This document shows positions 26,001 through 38,578 of a stretch of 64,000 nucleotides of DNA, one piece after another; position 1 is the stretch's first letter, and each line of letters opens with the position of its first letter. The translations under genes and the position numbers were made by a program. The stretch spans positions 496,001 through 560,000 of the forward strand of contig JAJJXM010000025.1 of assembly GCA_024516155.1 (NCBI GenBank), written 5' to 3'. Under the pieces are notes generated by a model. That model saw only the letters and a program-made list of their open reading frames with translations. It was not told the DNA's origin and searched no databases. Origin of the DNA: Pyronema omphalodes. Lineage: Eukaryota > Ascomycota > Pezizomycetes > Pezizales > Pyronemataceae.

Positions 26001-27390
26001 ACACAAGTAACCTATCTATCCATACAGTTCAACCCAGCAACCCAGCAACCCAATCCACCTCCCCCCCCCGCCCTCGGTTCCACATAATCAACGCCGTTAA
26101 AGAAAATACCTACCTCGATACATACATACATAGATGGATGGATGGATGTCGATAAAGTAAATGACTAGAAGTGCTTATATAAGGATAAGGCGTCACGTTT
26201 AGTGCGCCGCTCTGTGTAGGATTTACAGAAAACAAGGCTACAAAACAAGGCCACAAGGAATAATAGGATTTGAAGGTCCTGTTTTAATATATTTGATATA
26301 TGCGACTATAGTTAGTTTATTAGAATAATAATAATAATAATGATAATGATCTATATCATGGCTATATCTATATCATGGCTATATCAATTATATCTGTAAA
26401 ATACTATGTTAAAAAAACTAATCCCCCCCCCCCATTTCCCAAAATATAATCCGTAGTTTCTCTTTCACCAATCTGTAGCGTCGATATACCATCAGATAAT
26501 CTATGTAGCTTAAAGCCTTAAATAATGATGTAGATAGAATATAAAATATAAATAAAATATAAAACCTTAATCCAATCCAATCCAATCCAATCCCAGGGTG
26601 AAGGGGGGGGAGGGTTGGTGATGAATGGTTGGATTTATGGTTTATGATTAAGGGCTCTGGAGAGAGAGATATCCGGAGAAAGAGGGCTCAGGAGAAAGAT
26701 GTATGAGATGTATGAGAAGTACGTGTTAGATGTGTTAGAAGTCTCAGTAGCAAGAAGTCTCAGTAGCAAGAAGTCTCAGTAGCAAGAAGTCTCAGTAGCA
26801 AGAAGCATAAGAAGCATGCCATCACATCCTTTATTCCTTTATTCCTGCCCCCCCCCCCCCCAATTCGTTCTGTTCTTGAAAACAAAACAAAACAAAAGTA
26901 AAAAACACCATAAAAGTATTTAGTAAAAAAAAACACCATAAGAATATTCAATGAATACCATAATAAACCAAACCCGTTATCTCACAAATCAATTCATTAC
27001 CCCCGTATTGCAAGAAAACAGAAAAAAAGAAGAAAAAGAAGAAAACACCCAAGACCCCGATCCCCGATCGCCAATCAAACTTCAAAAAAAAAAAAAAAAA
27101 GAAAAAAATCAAGCTCGAAAAAATCGAAATAACATACAATAAAGAATTGCAACCCTGAAGCAAACAAAAAACAGAAACAGAAACAGAAGATAATAATAAT
27201 AATAACAAAAAAAAACTCCTAATAATCACATTCTCATCTTATCATTTCTTTCCGTCTGATCTCATAGCTTATCATCTTGTGGTATTTAGTTTTCTCCCCT
27301 AGCAACTTTCTTTTCCTTCCAAGCAACTTTCTTTCGGTTCCTTCCAGGCAAATTTTCCCCCTCCTAAACACCTTTTCCCACCTAAAACCC
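23003..27390. other. Intergenic region with one inverted-repeat element
   Basis: Apart from the element at 24140-24685 I see no gene. Simple repeats include ACACACCACACACC at 25555-25605, CTGATGCTTCTGATG at 25450-25490, CCTTTCCTTT at 25105-25125, AGCATAGCATAGC near 24000, GGGAAAGAG at 25765-25790, and four copies of an 18-bp unit containing TCTCAGTAGCAAGAAG at 26742-26805. C-runs occur at 26428 and 26848. Confidence 0.6.
24140..24685. mobile_element. Inverted-repeat element with perfect 32-bp termini (MITE-like)
   Basis: The 32 bases at 24140-24171 (CATATGGTGCCGGCCACTTA, then GTAGGGCTAGCG) are repeated exactly in reverse orientation at 24654-24685. The span is 546 bases. The outermost CATATG is itself palindromic, so the true ends are ambiguous. 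Placing them one base either side of TA would give a TA duplication, as for Tc1/mariner-type elements. Inside are two diverged ~60-bp direct repeats (24207 and 24269, both with TGATTA-TAAG-GAGTGATGAC). The longest internal frames (plus 24226-24576, minus 24117-24485) show no transposase motif. This is probably a non-autonomous DNA transposon. Confidence 0.8.
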
Positions 27391-28161
27391 CTACAACTCC
27401 TTCCCCTCTGCGCCGCTCGCACCCGCAGCATCACCACTCCCCTTAACTCCATCCCCCTTCTCCGCATCCCCCTTAGCTCCAGCTCCCTCAGCCACCTTCC
27501 CGCCCTTCCCCTTCGGAATCTCACCAAACAAGCTACCACTCGAAGAAGAAGAAGAAGATTTCTTAGCCTGAACCCCAGCAAGTCCAAAGCGTGTCGAGAG
27601 AGAGGTAGCTTTTGCTGTGGCAAAGGTTTTTTTTCTTCGTGTCTGCTAGTTTACGGGATATTGGGGTCATCATGTTATCTGTTGGGGAGGAGAAACCGGC
27701 GGGTCTGGTTGTAAGAGGGGCGTTAGTACGGTTGGTTATGTGCAGCTTTGGGGGGAGGGGAGGGCGATGATCTATGTATATATACATATATCTCTCTCTC
27801 TCCCACCCCCAAGAAGAAAGCAAGCTAGAAAACGGCAATGGCAATGGTAAAGATAAACTTACTGCTGTGCAGCCAACTTCTGTTTCAGCAACAATCTCTG
27901 TCTCTCCAACGGCGTAAGCCCCTTCTTCTCCGCACCTCCATCCTTCTGGCCATTCGAAGACGCCTTCGGAGCATGCATCGGGTGAATCGCCGGTGAAGTT
28001 TCCGCGGATGATGTAGCCGGGGATGTAACAGCAGTAGTAGCGGTGGTGTTATTAGGAGTTGGAGGTGTGCTGTCGATGTCAATGTCCATATCCATATCCA
28101 TATTGGTATCGATATCCATTTGCTGCTGTTGATGGTTATGTTGAGGGGTGGTTTCGGTCAT
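27391..28161 (-). CDS. Small unknown protein, ~180 aa
   Basis: Exon 1 is 28161-27863 (GTAAGT donor). Exon 2 is 27634-27391, using an AAG acceptor that restores the frame; the nearer CAG acceptor would not. The product has a Gln/Asp-rich N-terminus with MDxDxD repeats and a Ser/Thr/Pro-rich stretch. A basic helix TPLERQRLLLKQKLAAQQKK comes next, then FATAKATSLSTRFGLAGVQA, a serine run, GSLFGEIPKGKGG and a Gly/Ala/Lys/Glu-rich tail. The basic helix and the SLFGEIPKG segment look like conserved short motifs of a disordered nuclear or ribosome-associated protein. I do not recognise the family, and the acceptor choice is inferred from frame only. Confidence 0.6.
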
Positions 28162-30972
28162 TGTTGATTGGTTTGGGTGGGGTAGGTTGATTGGACTGGA
28201 CGGGCTTTGATGAAACTGGGATTTTGTGGGTATCCGTTGAGGAGGATGGATGATTTGGAATTGGATACTATGTGGACTTTGCCCTGCTTTGCTCTGCTCT
28301 GCTCGGCTTTGCAAACGCGTTGGTTGAGCAAATGGGTTGGTGATCGTGTACGCGTAAAGTGGTGTTTGCGGGGTTTCTAGGAAGTTGGGGTACTGGACTG
28401 GGAAGACGTGGCGTGCGGCGTCTGCTTCTTATGCGGTTACCGTAAGATGGGTCCTGGACCCCGTGGTAAATACGTCCACCTACCTAGACTGGGTTGCCCC
28501 GACAACCGAGATTTTTGGACCCCCTCCGGAGTCTTAAGGCTGGGGGATGAGAGGGTCTTTTTGGGTTTTATGGGGTGGGTTTGCTATGCGAGTCTACGGA
28601 GAGATGAAATGGAAGTCATATGGGGCCTGTTAGGACCATTGGAGACTCCGGGGAGGGACTACACACGGGGAGGGACTACACACGGGGAGGGACTACACAC
28701 GGGGAGGGACTACACACCGGGAGGGACTACACACCGGGAGGGACAACACACGGGGAGGGATAAAGAATGTTGAGGTATGAGTGCGTCGATGGGTAAACTG
28801 TCAGGTACGATACAAAACGGATGGTGATGATGATGCATCCTGATTCCTCCGCTCCTTGGAATGGGAATAAAATAAAAGTAACTGAAAGTCCCTTACATCA
28901 AACCTCATATGGGATGGAATGTGGTAGCCGCAACATTCAGGTATCCGTGATAATTCCTTTCCTAATTTCCAACCATTCTGTATCACTATGCTCAGAGCCC
29001 GGGTATTCTAACCAACAGCGAAGAAACAAAAGATCTGAATTTTTTTAGACAAAATCTTTGGTTTTCTTCATCAGCCCCTCGCTCGGCCCGCATATGTTGC
29101 GTGATTACTAGTGATGCAAGTTATGCAGACTCTGGTGGCAGAACTACACGGCTGTATGTATGCAATTTACAAGTGGACCGTCTGGTCTTGCGGATCTAAT
29201 TCTAGTTGCAGGATTCCCCATGCGGCAGCGGCCATCATCATCGCCAGGCGACCGCGATGCACTGAGGATCACTGCAAATGCCGCAGACTACAGACGCCGA
29301 TGTAAGATTAGGATTACTTTTTGGGGGGTTTTGTAGCCGCTGTGTTACTGATGACGAGGATGTTTGCAATACATCAATGTATACACTTGTAGTTTGTGAG
29401 ATTCGGGGAAATGATGGCTGTGTTTGATATCTCAATTATGATTCTTCAAGAAAAGGGCAGACTGTATTGCTTGCTCGTCATCGCTTACGATGTCTGGGGA
29501 AAGTTCTCTGCTTTGCTTTGTCGTAAGGTGCCTGGCGGTGCATACATACCGGGACTTGCTAGGCACGACCTTGATCAGGGATGTCGCCGACCAGTGATGT
29601 CTGGGCGATCTTGAATTTGACGCGGAATTTTGATGATTGCGTTGTCGGAACAGAAGACGAGAGGAAAGGGGGATGGATGGGTGGATGAATGGATGGATAG
29701 TTGGATTTACAGAGGGAGAGATGCATAGCGGAATGAATGCATAGAGGATGGAAATGCATAAAAGACAGATGCGGAAGAGATGCATAGACAGGTGGATGCA
29801 TAGAGGACAGATGCTGGAAGGGTGGAGGGATCTTGATGAGCTGAGCAACCACTGGACAGGACTCAAACTGTAACCAACCAACCGAAGAATCTGTCAAGCT
29901 GACAAGAGAGATCATGTTGCGTGATCATCGAATTTTCGATCGTTCCAAAAAGAATTCTTCTAACTCGACTTTTCATAGATGGAATCTCGTAGCACTTCTT
30001 CTAGTGCCCTCTCATTTTCCTTCTACAGAAATAAAATTACTCGAAAACAGTAACCTCTCACCAACTCAAGTTAGACCAATTGAATAATTCAGGGCGCCGC
30101 TGGGACACTACGCTGTTATCGTCCTGTGTCCACTGTCCAGCATATAACCATGACGTTTCTAAGGGCGATCCACTCAACGCCCCCAAGACGCGCGAAGCAA
30201 ACGATCGCGACTGCTGCTGCGGTGCAGCCAAAGCAATCTCAAGGCCGCGAGTGAGCAAGCCCGGAAATTCCCCACACACCCGGAGAATGTGTCGTAAAGT
30301 CAGAGTAAATTCTAAAGGCAATTTCCTCATTCAAATCCCTCCCATAATCCCATTGATCGTGTGCTGTAAGCGGTGCGGCTGGTAGAATAGATGATCGGTG
30401 ATTTCTCGATTTCCCTCCCGCACATTGCATCCAGACAGACGAGAAACACCTACCACATACTAGGTTTTCTCATTCACCTCCACCCAGTGGCTTTTTTTTT
30501 ACGAGGCCTGTCGCCCCCCTAAACACCACAGCTCCGCCTCCCCTCCAAAGTGGTGGATTATCCATCCCGCGATCACGCTCATCCTCCTCCATCTTGACAC
30601 ATCCTCCCATCGCGATATCCTTTCCAACCACCATCGTCATATCGTCATTACCACCCCTCCACTAGTCACATCATCTCAGGTTCCCCCCCCTTTCGGAACT
30701 CTCACATTGATTTCGCGGGAATTCCTGGTATACGCACACGAGCAGACCGGCAGTCTCTTGGTTTACATTCTCTGAGGATTTCCGAAAGTCCGTCGTGATT
30801 CACTCTCCGGCGCCGTTGTAGTAGTAGTAGTTTGGCCTGTTCGTTCTGTTCGCGGCTGCTGCACTTCTGCGCCGCCGCCGCTGCCGCCTACTACTACTTC
30901 TCCTCCGAGTTGCTTCATTATAATAACCTGGCTCCAACTTGAAACGGATTTTTTTTAACAAGAGGCGACACC
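28162..30972. other. Divergent intergenic region, small protein / INO80
   Basis: It contains the 17-bp minisatellite at 28650-28763, GGATGGATGGATGA-like repeats at 29665-29700 and a repeated GATGCATAGAGGA motif at 29715-29810. The last ~500 bases before the INO80 start are C/T-rich, with a T-run just upstream of the ATG, as expected of a fungal promoter and 5' leader. No coding gene is supported. Confidence 0.6.
28650..28763. repeat. 17-bp minisatellite, ~6.7 copies
   Basis: The unit is GGGGAGGGACTACACAC. Later copies read CGGGAGGGACTACACAC, and one has ACAACACAC, so variants cluster toward the downstream end. The array is purine-rich on the plus strand. Confidence 0.9.
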
Positions 30973-33900
30973 ATGTCGGGCGGTCAGCACCATCGGAATC
31001 AGTCCCCTAACGACTACCAGCATCGGTCTTCTTTTTCACCAACCGAAGATCGCCGCGAGCAAGGGAGATATCAAAGCTCTCCGCCACGTCCGGCATTGCC
31101 GCCATTGGGGGGTCATCAACCAGATAGTGGTCATCCAAATTCTCTCCTATATCCTATTAACACCCAATATAATTCTACTCCATCACGACCCTATTATGAC
31201 CCTGTCGATCGTAGAGCAAGTGTAAGCTCGAATTGGAGTCACGGAGGAGGAAGCCGCGAGAGGGCAAAGTCAACACATTCACAAGCTGTACGTGACCCTT
31301 CCTTAGCAATTTGCTTGTCCCGGGGGTGCAATGTCCTGACGCGGCGGTTTTGTAATGCGGTTGTAGGGTCTTGACGGTCGTTACGGTTACGAAGGTTCTC
31401 CAGCAACAGCTGTGGGCGGCGGAGGATATCAGTCGCCACTAGAACAACAGCACCCCAAAACCGGCTATCCATTGCACTCACCAACGGCCATTGTAGACCG
31501 TAGAAACTCCGCTGCATACCATCATTCGTCGGAACAGAGACCGGGAGGTTTGAACACGGCGATACTTCAGCAGAAACCCTCTGATCATCGACACATGCAG
31601 CAGCAGCAGCAGCAGCAGCAATCGCGTGCGGAGCCAATCTCTCCCACCACCGTGAGCTTTAACCCTCTCCACCAGAAAAGGAGCCTCACCTGCTAACCTT
31701 TGTCTACCACAGAGTACGCCAACAGCGCATCGTGGTGGAGCTATGTCGATATCTGCCCTTCTGAGTGCAGCCGAAGAACCAAGCGTCATACACAACAACA
31801 ATAACAACGCTCCAGCTACATCATCCGCGTTCAACGCACGCGCTCCGGTGTCTCCCTCAATACAACGTCACCACGTCGCGGAAATGCAGTCCCAACGGAG
31901 CCCGGAGAATCGCTCTAAACACGCCGTCGAATCGCGACCCGTGGCCTCAAGCAGCTATAATCCCACGTACGACGCGGATGCCACAGACAGCGACCACGAA
32001 CCAGCATATCAAGCAGCATTACGAAAACATCAGCAAGCCGAAAATTATCGTCAGCAACACGCTTTCCGAGACTTCAAATATCACGGTTCGATGAACGTCG
32101 AAGCTACAGACGCGCAAGCTTTGGATGAATATGACACGGCAGATGATGATAGTGACGAATTTGCTGCTGAGCGCATGGAGTACATGAAGAATGTCCGCAA
32201 GCGACAGTTGAGACTAGAGGCGGAGGAGAACAGGAAGCGGAAGGCGAGTCTCTTTATCTTTGATGCTGAATCAAAATGCTAACTCTAAATAGAAACGCTA
32301 CACGACCTATCAATACGAACTTCGACAGTACTTGGACCGCTATAGTGTAGGAGGTCGTGAGAGAGCTAAGAGGAAATACTCCGACGAAGCTATGGATGCC
32401 GTATTGGCCAAGGAAGAAGAAGATGAGAAAGAGAGAAAGAAGGAGCAGCAGCGAAAGCGACGCCGGGAAAAGGCTGAGATTGAAAAGAAGCTCAAGGCGG
32501 AGCAGGCAGCGAAGGTTGCCTCAGAGGTTGCAGCTCAAACTCCAATTGCAGTACAGCACAGACCACGCGAGGATCAACCGCTAAAGATGCGACTCCCTGA
32601 ACGACCGCATGTTTACGAGGAGATTATGGATCTTAGCATGGACCAAGCCGAGTCAGACGCCGGAGGACACCACGTTGAGGAGGACCCTAACCGTAAGGTC
32701 AGGAAGAAGCCAGGTCCTAAGAAGAAGGTTCGCGAGTCTATATTACCCGAGGAAGCGGAGGTTGCCAGAGTCGTAGAGCCGGTCGTTCCTGTTCAGGTGG
32801 AATATGTTCCTCACGCTTCGAAGCAATACAACCAATTGTTTGACCAAATTTGGAAGGATATTGCTCGTAAGGAAATTCCAAAGCTCTATCGTACTCAACA
32901 AAACACCCTCCAAATCAAACAGGCCAATCTTCGAAAAACTGCTCAACTTGCAGCAAAGGAAGCACAGAGATGGAAGCTCCGAACTACAAAGAACGTTAAG
33001 GATACCCAGGCCCGTGCCAAGAGATGCATGCGTGAGATGTTGACTTTCTGGAAACGCAACGAGCGTGAGGAGCGTGACTTGCGTCGCAGAGCCGAGAAGG
33101 AGGCTATTGAGCAAGCCAAGAAGGAGGAAGAAATGCGTGAAGCTAGGAGACAAGCAAGAAAACTCAACTTTTTGATTTCTCAGACTGAGCTGTACTCCCA
33201 TTTCATTGGGCGTAAGATTAAGACGGATGACATTGAAAAATCAACTGGTAGCGATGAAATTGCCGCGTCGGCAGAAACGATTCAAAAGACGGATCCAGAA
33301 CAACCAACTCTACCAGACGAAGAGGGAGCAGCAGGACCTGTTGTTACTAACTTTGAGGATCTCGACTTTGACGACGAGGAAGCTTTGAAGAAAGCTGCAG
33401 CAGCCAACGCACAACATGCTATCAAGGCCGCCAGAGACAAAGCCCGTGCTTTCAACCAACAAGATGGCGGTGAAGGATCTGCAACTGGACAGAACATGGA
33501 TTTGGATGAAGGCGAAATGAACTTCCAGAACCCCACCAGTTTGGGAGATGTCGAAATTCAGCAGCCCAAAATGCTCAACTGTCAACTCAAAGAATACCAG
33601 CTCAAGGGTCTTAACTGGCTTTCTAACTTGTACGAACAGGGTATCAACGGTATCCTGGCAGACGAGATGGGTCTCGGAAAGACTGTCCAGTCTATTTCCG
33701 TCATGGCATATCTTGCTGAGCATCACAACATTTGGGGTCCTTTCTTGGTCATTGCTCCTTCTTCTACACTGCACAATTGGCAGCAGGAAATTTCCCGCTT
33801 CGTTCCGGATTTCAAGGTTATTCCTTACTGGGGCTCGGCAAAGGACAGAAAGGTTTTGCGAAAGTTCTGGGACCGCAAGTCTCTTACCTACACCAAGGAC

Positions 33901-36300
33901 TCGCCATTCCATGTCCTTATCACTTCCTACCAGTTGGTTGTTCAGGATACCCAGTACTTCCAGCGTATGAAGTGGCAGTACATGATTCTCGATGAAGCAC
34001 AGGCCATCAAGAGTTCCTCCAGTTCCAGATGGAAGGCATTGCTTGGATTCCATTGCCGTAACAGATTGCTATTGACTGGTACTCCTATCCAGAACTCCAT
34101 GCAAGGTACGACATCCGCATCCCGTCAGTGGCCGTTATACTTTTGCTAATTATTTTTTGTAGAACTTTGGGCTTTGCTCCATTTTATTATGCCAAGTTTA
34201 TTCGACTCCCACGATGAGTTCAGTGAATGGTTCTCCAAAGATATTGAAAGCCACGCCCAGAGTAACACGCAACTTAACGAGGCTCAGCTCAGGCGATTGC
34301 ATATGATTTTGAAACCTTTCATGTTGCGTCGTGTCAAGAAACATGTTCAGAAGGAACTCGGAGACAAGATTGAGAAGGATGTCTTCTGTGATCTTACATA
34401 CCGTCAGCGTGCTCTTTACAAGAGTTTACGTGACAAGATTAGCTTTATGGACTTGATTGAGAAAGCTACCTCTGGTGGAGAGGATACCAACCAGACTTTG
34501 ATGAACTTGGTTATGCAGTTCAGAAAAGTCTGTAACCACCCAGATCTTTTCGAGAGGGCTGATGTTAGAGCACCTTTGGCGTTTACTATCTGGGCGGAAA
34601 CTCCTTCGTTCTTGCGCGAGGGTTCTCTGCTCCAAGTGCATTATACCGCTAGGAACTCAATCAACTACCATGCCCCTGTTCTCGTGTACCGTAACGGCGG
34701 TCGTCTAGATCTTCCCGGTTCCGACTCCGACGCTGGCAGCAGATACCATATCCTTCGCAACCGGTTCAACATTTGGAAGCCTGACTACGTTGCTCAGAGC
34801 ATCCGGAAAGACCAGACTGGTGCCTTCAACTGGGTTATCCACAGTGACGTCAGTGCCGGCGAGGTCTCAAACTCCTTCCACAAATCCCTTTTGGAGAAGC
34901 TTCTATCTTTCGACAGCCACAAGCACTCTCGTCTCCCCGTAGTCTACGATGAAGAGCAACCCTGGCTTCCCAAGCATGCGAAATTCATTACCTCTGAATT
35001 CGACGCCAAGGTCGCCATTTCTTCCTCGACCGAATCAGGAGTCCTTGCATCTCTCTGCAACGTCTCCAAGGACCTCTTCACCGCAGACCGTCTCCACTGC
35101 ATGGACCCTCTTTCCTACCGTCCTGTCTCCGCACCCCCTATCAACCTCGTCTGCCTTAACCAGTCAGCTGTCTACGAGCAAGATAACCTCCTCTTCAACC
35201 CCTCCGTCCGTCGTTTCCTCAACGGCCCATACCCCTTTGAGGACAAGATGCTCATCGAGCACCAAGTCCCAACCGACGCCTACCCCTCACCCGGGGTCTT
35301 GACCAAACCCTCTCTCGAACGGCAAGGATTGGGCCACATTCAAGTCCCCTCAATGGGCCGCTTCGTCAGCGACTCCGGCAAACTTGCCAAGCTCGACCAG
35401 CTTCTCACCGAGTTGAAAGCCGGCGGTCATCGTGTCCTTCTCTACTTCCAGATGACACGTATGATGGATCTTTGCGAGGAATACCTGACCTACCGCCACT
35501 ACAAATACCTCCGTCTCGACGGATCCTCTAAACTTGAAGACCGTCGTGACATGGTCGGTGCTTGGCAAACTAACCCCGAGCTCTTTGTGTTTATTTTATC
35601 CACCAGAGCAGGAGGTTTGGGTATCAACCTTACAGCCGCTGATACGGTTATCTTTTATGACTCCGACTGGAACCCTACTATCGATTCCCAGGCTATGGAT
35701 CGTGCTCATCGTCTCGGACAAACTAAACAAGTCCGTGTCTTCCGTCTTATCACCAGAGGCACTATCGAAGAGAGAATCCGTATGCGTGCCCAGCAGAAAG
35801 AGGAGGTCCAGAGAGTCGTTATTCAAGGTGGTGATCCTGCCGGAAAGAAGAATGTCGACTTTAAGGGTACGAGAGAAGTGGCAACTTGGTTATTTGATGG
35901 GGAAGATGCGGAGGCGTTGGAGAATGCACTTGCGGCTAAGGAACGGGAGATTGAGGAACAGAAAGCGAAGGGTGGAAAGAAAGGACGCGGGAAAGGGAAA
36001 GCGAAGGTTGAGGAAGAGAAGAAGAAGAGAGCTGTGGATATTGAGGATATGTAAGTTTTTCTGATCCTAAACTTTAACTCAACAACACCTAGTCAGACCC
36101 GGCTAATACCAAATAATAGGTACCATGAAGGCGAAGGAAAATTCGATGATAACTCGGCTAAACCAAGTGAAGCAAATACTCCCTCAGCCTCTGGAGCTTC
36201 AAAGGGAAAGAGAACTAAGAAAAGTAATAAGAAGAAAACTACTCAACAGAGATTAAATATGATTGATGGTAATATGGATGTGGAAATGGGGGGTATGTAA
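30973..36300 (+). CDS. INO80: Chromatin-remodelling ATPase INO80
   Basis: Catalytic subunit of the nuclear INO80 nucleosome-remodelling complex. Six exons: 30973-31287, 31367-31651, 31713-32243, 32293-34105, 34163-36050 and 36120-36300. Together they give 1670 residues, normal for filamentous fungi. The N-terminus is disordered, with a Gln run in exon 2. A charged region and the DBINO domain follow (about 550-680, [20 protein letters not shown] onward). Then come the Snf2 lobes: Walker [10 protein letters not shown] (about 833-841), DEAQ box (944-947), the long INO80-type insertion between the lobes, and motif VI RAHRLGQ (about 1495). The C-terminus is Lys-rich. Intron 3 (32244-32292) begins GC, not GT: the only joint that restores the conserved [18 protein letters not shown] segment uses GC-AG. 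Every other intron is GT-AG. It faces MAK16 tail to tail. Confidence 0.97.
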
Positions 36301-36971
36301 ATTAGCGAGTCGTAGCGAGCCGTAGCAAGTCTACTGGTCATATCCAATCCAACAATAAGTGGGGGTAGTGCAGAGGGAGGGCAGAGCGGGGGGAAGGGTA
36401 GGGCGGGTTTCGTTAATAAGGGACATATCTAATAGAGAGGGTTGGGGGGTCAATGCAAATTAACAAAATAAACAACAACATAAGCCGGTTACTGTTGTTG
36501 TTAATAGAAGATTTTTCTGTTTTAAGGGAGTTTAAAGTCTTGGTTTTGGTTTTCTGGGGGGGTTTGAAGAGGATTGTAATGTAAGATAAGATAAGATAAG
36601 ATAAGATAACTTTACTTAACTTAACTTGACTTTATTTTTACTTGACTTTTTTTTACTTAACTTGACTGGATTCGACCGGATTTGATTTAAAGAGACATAT
36701 ATCAATTTGGAGTTCGAAATGCAGTCTCATATCACAACATCTTGAGCACGAGGGAAAAAAAGCTTGTCACTTGAATTTTTTTGTTTGAATGGCAACCCGA
36801 AACTTTTGTATATTCCAATCCGACCGACAGATAGCAAGCAAACCAAGAGCCCATTATATACAAAAAACCAAAGAAAGAACAGAAGGAAGAGAAGGAAAAA
36901 AAACCGAACCGTGAAAATGATAGAGAAATCATGAACGCATTGCACCTGCACCGTTTTATACCGATAAGAAA
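36301..36971. other. Convergent 3' region, INO80 / MAK16
   Basis: Both flanking genes end here. It holds AAGAT repeats (36580-36610) and T-rich tracts on both sides suited to 3' ends. No gene is seen. Confidence 0.6.
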
Positions 36972-38140
36972 TTAGAATGCCAACTCCTTGGCTGAAGGAA
37001 GAGTCTCCCGTTCCTCCTCGTACTCGATCTCGACATGTGCTCCGCCTGGGATTTGTATGTCAGTATTGATTTTGTTTCTGGATATGATGGTTGGGATTAG
37101 GGAAGAAAACTTACGCTTTCTTGGCTTTGCGGCGGGTGCTGCGGGACGCTTTCTCTTGCCATCGGGCTTTCCTCCCTTTGGTGCTGGTGCCTCCTCTTCA
37201 TCCTCACTGTCATCATCATCCTCACTGTCCTCTTCGTCATCGTCCTCCTCCTCAAAGTCACTTGCTCCGGATCCAAGCCAGTCCTCAATATCCTCCAAGT
37301 CATCCTCCATCTCGAGTTCCTCGTCGCCAGAGACGTACTCAACCTCACCATCCTCCTCCTCCATGTCCTCGTCCATATCCTCGTCCTCTTCCTCATCCAT
37401 ATCCACATCTCTCTCCGCCTGTCCTCCCTTCTCCAAGCCTCTAAGAACCTTCTTCCAAATACCCTCCTCAACGTTAAGAGGCTGCTCTCCATAAGCTCCA
37501 CTACGTAGTCGCTCAATAAGCTCCTTCTCGATCTGTCTCTCAACCTTTGCAGCAGCGAGCGCTTTACGTTCTCTAGTAGCTTCCCTTCTCTTAACCTTAG
37601 GAGCAAGTTTTCCAACAATAGTCTCTCCCATTCTTTCCTCCTCTTTCATAAGTTTCCTAGCACGAAGAGCTACCTGTGCTAAACGCGTCATACGCTGCTT
37701 ACACTTGTGGATAAGGAATTTAGGCCAGTAAATAAGACGCTCATCGATTTGTGATAGCGCTTTGGAATAGTTTTCGGACAGCTTGATACGCTCCCAGAGT
37801 TTCGAGGGCATGTGCGCTCGCTCTACTGTCTTCATGTAGAGATACAGAATTCCATTTTCGGACCGCACGGTGGCGTAACGACTGTTGGCTAGAGGACAGG
37901 AGGTGCGGTTGCAAAGTCCGGTTACGTTGTATTCGTTGCGGCAGAAGTTTTGGCCTTTGGTGGTTCTGTGGGAGGGTCAAAGGTTAGAGTTGGTTCAGAT
38001 AGTTGGGCCTTTTGTGACAATGGGATAATGGGAGTTCCGCATAACGGAATAATAGGAATTATGATGGGGAATATTTACTTGAGCTTGAAGGCGCAAAACT
38101 GCTGGTTAATAACCTGCCAAACAATTTCGTCGGACGCCAT
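36972..38140 (-). CDS. MAK16: Ribosome biogenesis protein Mak16
   Basis: Nuclear protein needed for maturation of the 60S ribosomal subunit. Three exons, 38140-38079, 37965-37115 and 37045-36972, give 328 residues. The start [20 protein letters not shown] is the family's canonical opening. The L28e-like/Mak16 region follows with [20 protein letters not shown], carrying conserved cysteines, then [20 protein letters not shown] and the basic Mak16 segment through RRLREATR-like sequence. A long Asp/Glu-rich stretch (about residues 195-270) precedes a basic tail, [16 protein letters not shown], and ends [14 protein letters not shown]. It is divergent from SDH4 across about 440 bases. Confidence 0.97.
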
Positions 38141-38578
38141 GGTGGTTGTGTCGTGAGTTGTTGGTTGCTGTGCTCGCGATGTCCGCAGGAAGTTGTTCGT
38201 GAATTTTCATCTGCTGTACGCGCTAAACTTTCTTGCAGGTGTGCGGCTAGTCTAGGTAAGGTAGCCTCTTTGGGTTATTAAGCACCGCCACAGCTGTCTA
38301 GTCCCCGCGGGGTCACGGTCTACATAAACTAGCTTGGCATCGCAATCCCGTGTGGCGTTATGACCCCAGCCATCAGCCACATCAAATGCTTAAGTTCCGG
38401 CACGATCTCATTGGTCTCGGTCGTCCTCGGCTGTTGTAGGTAGTGTTTCCTCTACGTCCGTTCCGATCCAACCTAAGACAACCTACGAGACCGCCCAACC
38501 AACTTCTACCTCCAACTCGTAACTTTCAGTTCCGCAACGACAACAACAAAAATCTAAAAAATTCACCTCCCTCAAAAA
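38141..38578. promoter_or_regulatory. Shared divergent promoter region, MAK16 / SDH4
   Basis: A 438-base interval between two divergent start codons. It contains a GC-rich core around 38290-38360 and CAAC/ACAAC-rich leader sequence before SDH4. No defined factor site can be claimed. Confidence 0.5.

Noticed and set aside
28408..28773. 121-codon plus-strand frame ending in RDYTRGGTTHG repeats
   Set aside because: The C-terminal half is the 17-bp minisatellite and the first part has no recognisable content.
29432..29915. Minus-strand frames of 118-149 codons rich in His/Pro/Ile
   Set aside because: Come from GGATGGATG- and GATGCATAG-type repeats.
33310..34053. 247-codon minus-strand frame
   Set aside because: Antisense to the conserved INO80 exon 4; the plus strand carries Snf2 motifs.
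36988..37494. 168-codon plus-strand Ser-rich frame
   Set aside because: Antisense shadow of the acidic Asp/Glu stretch of MAK16.
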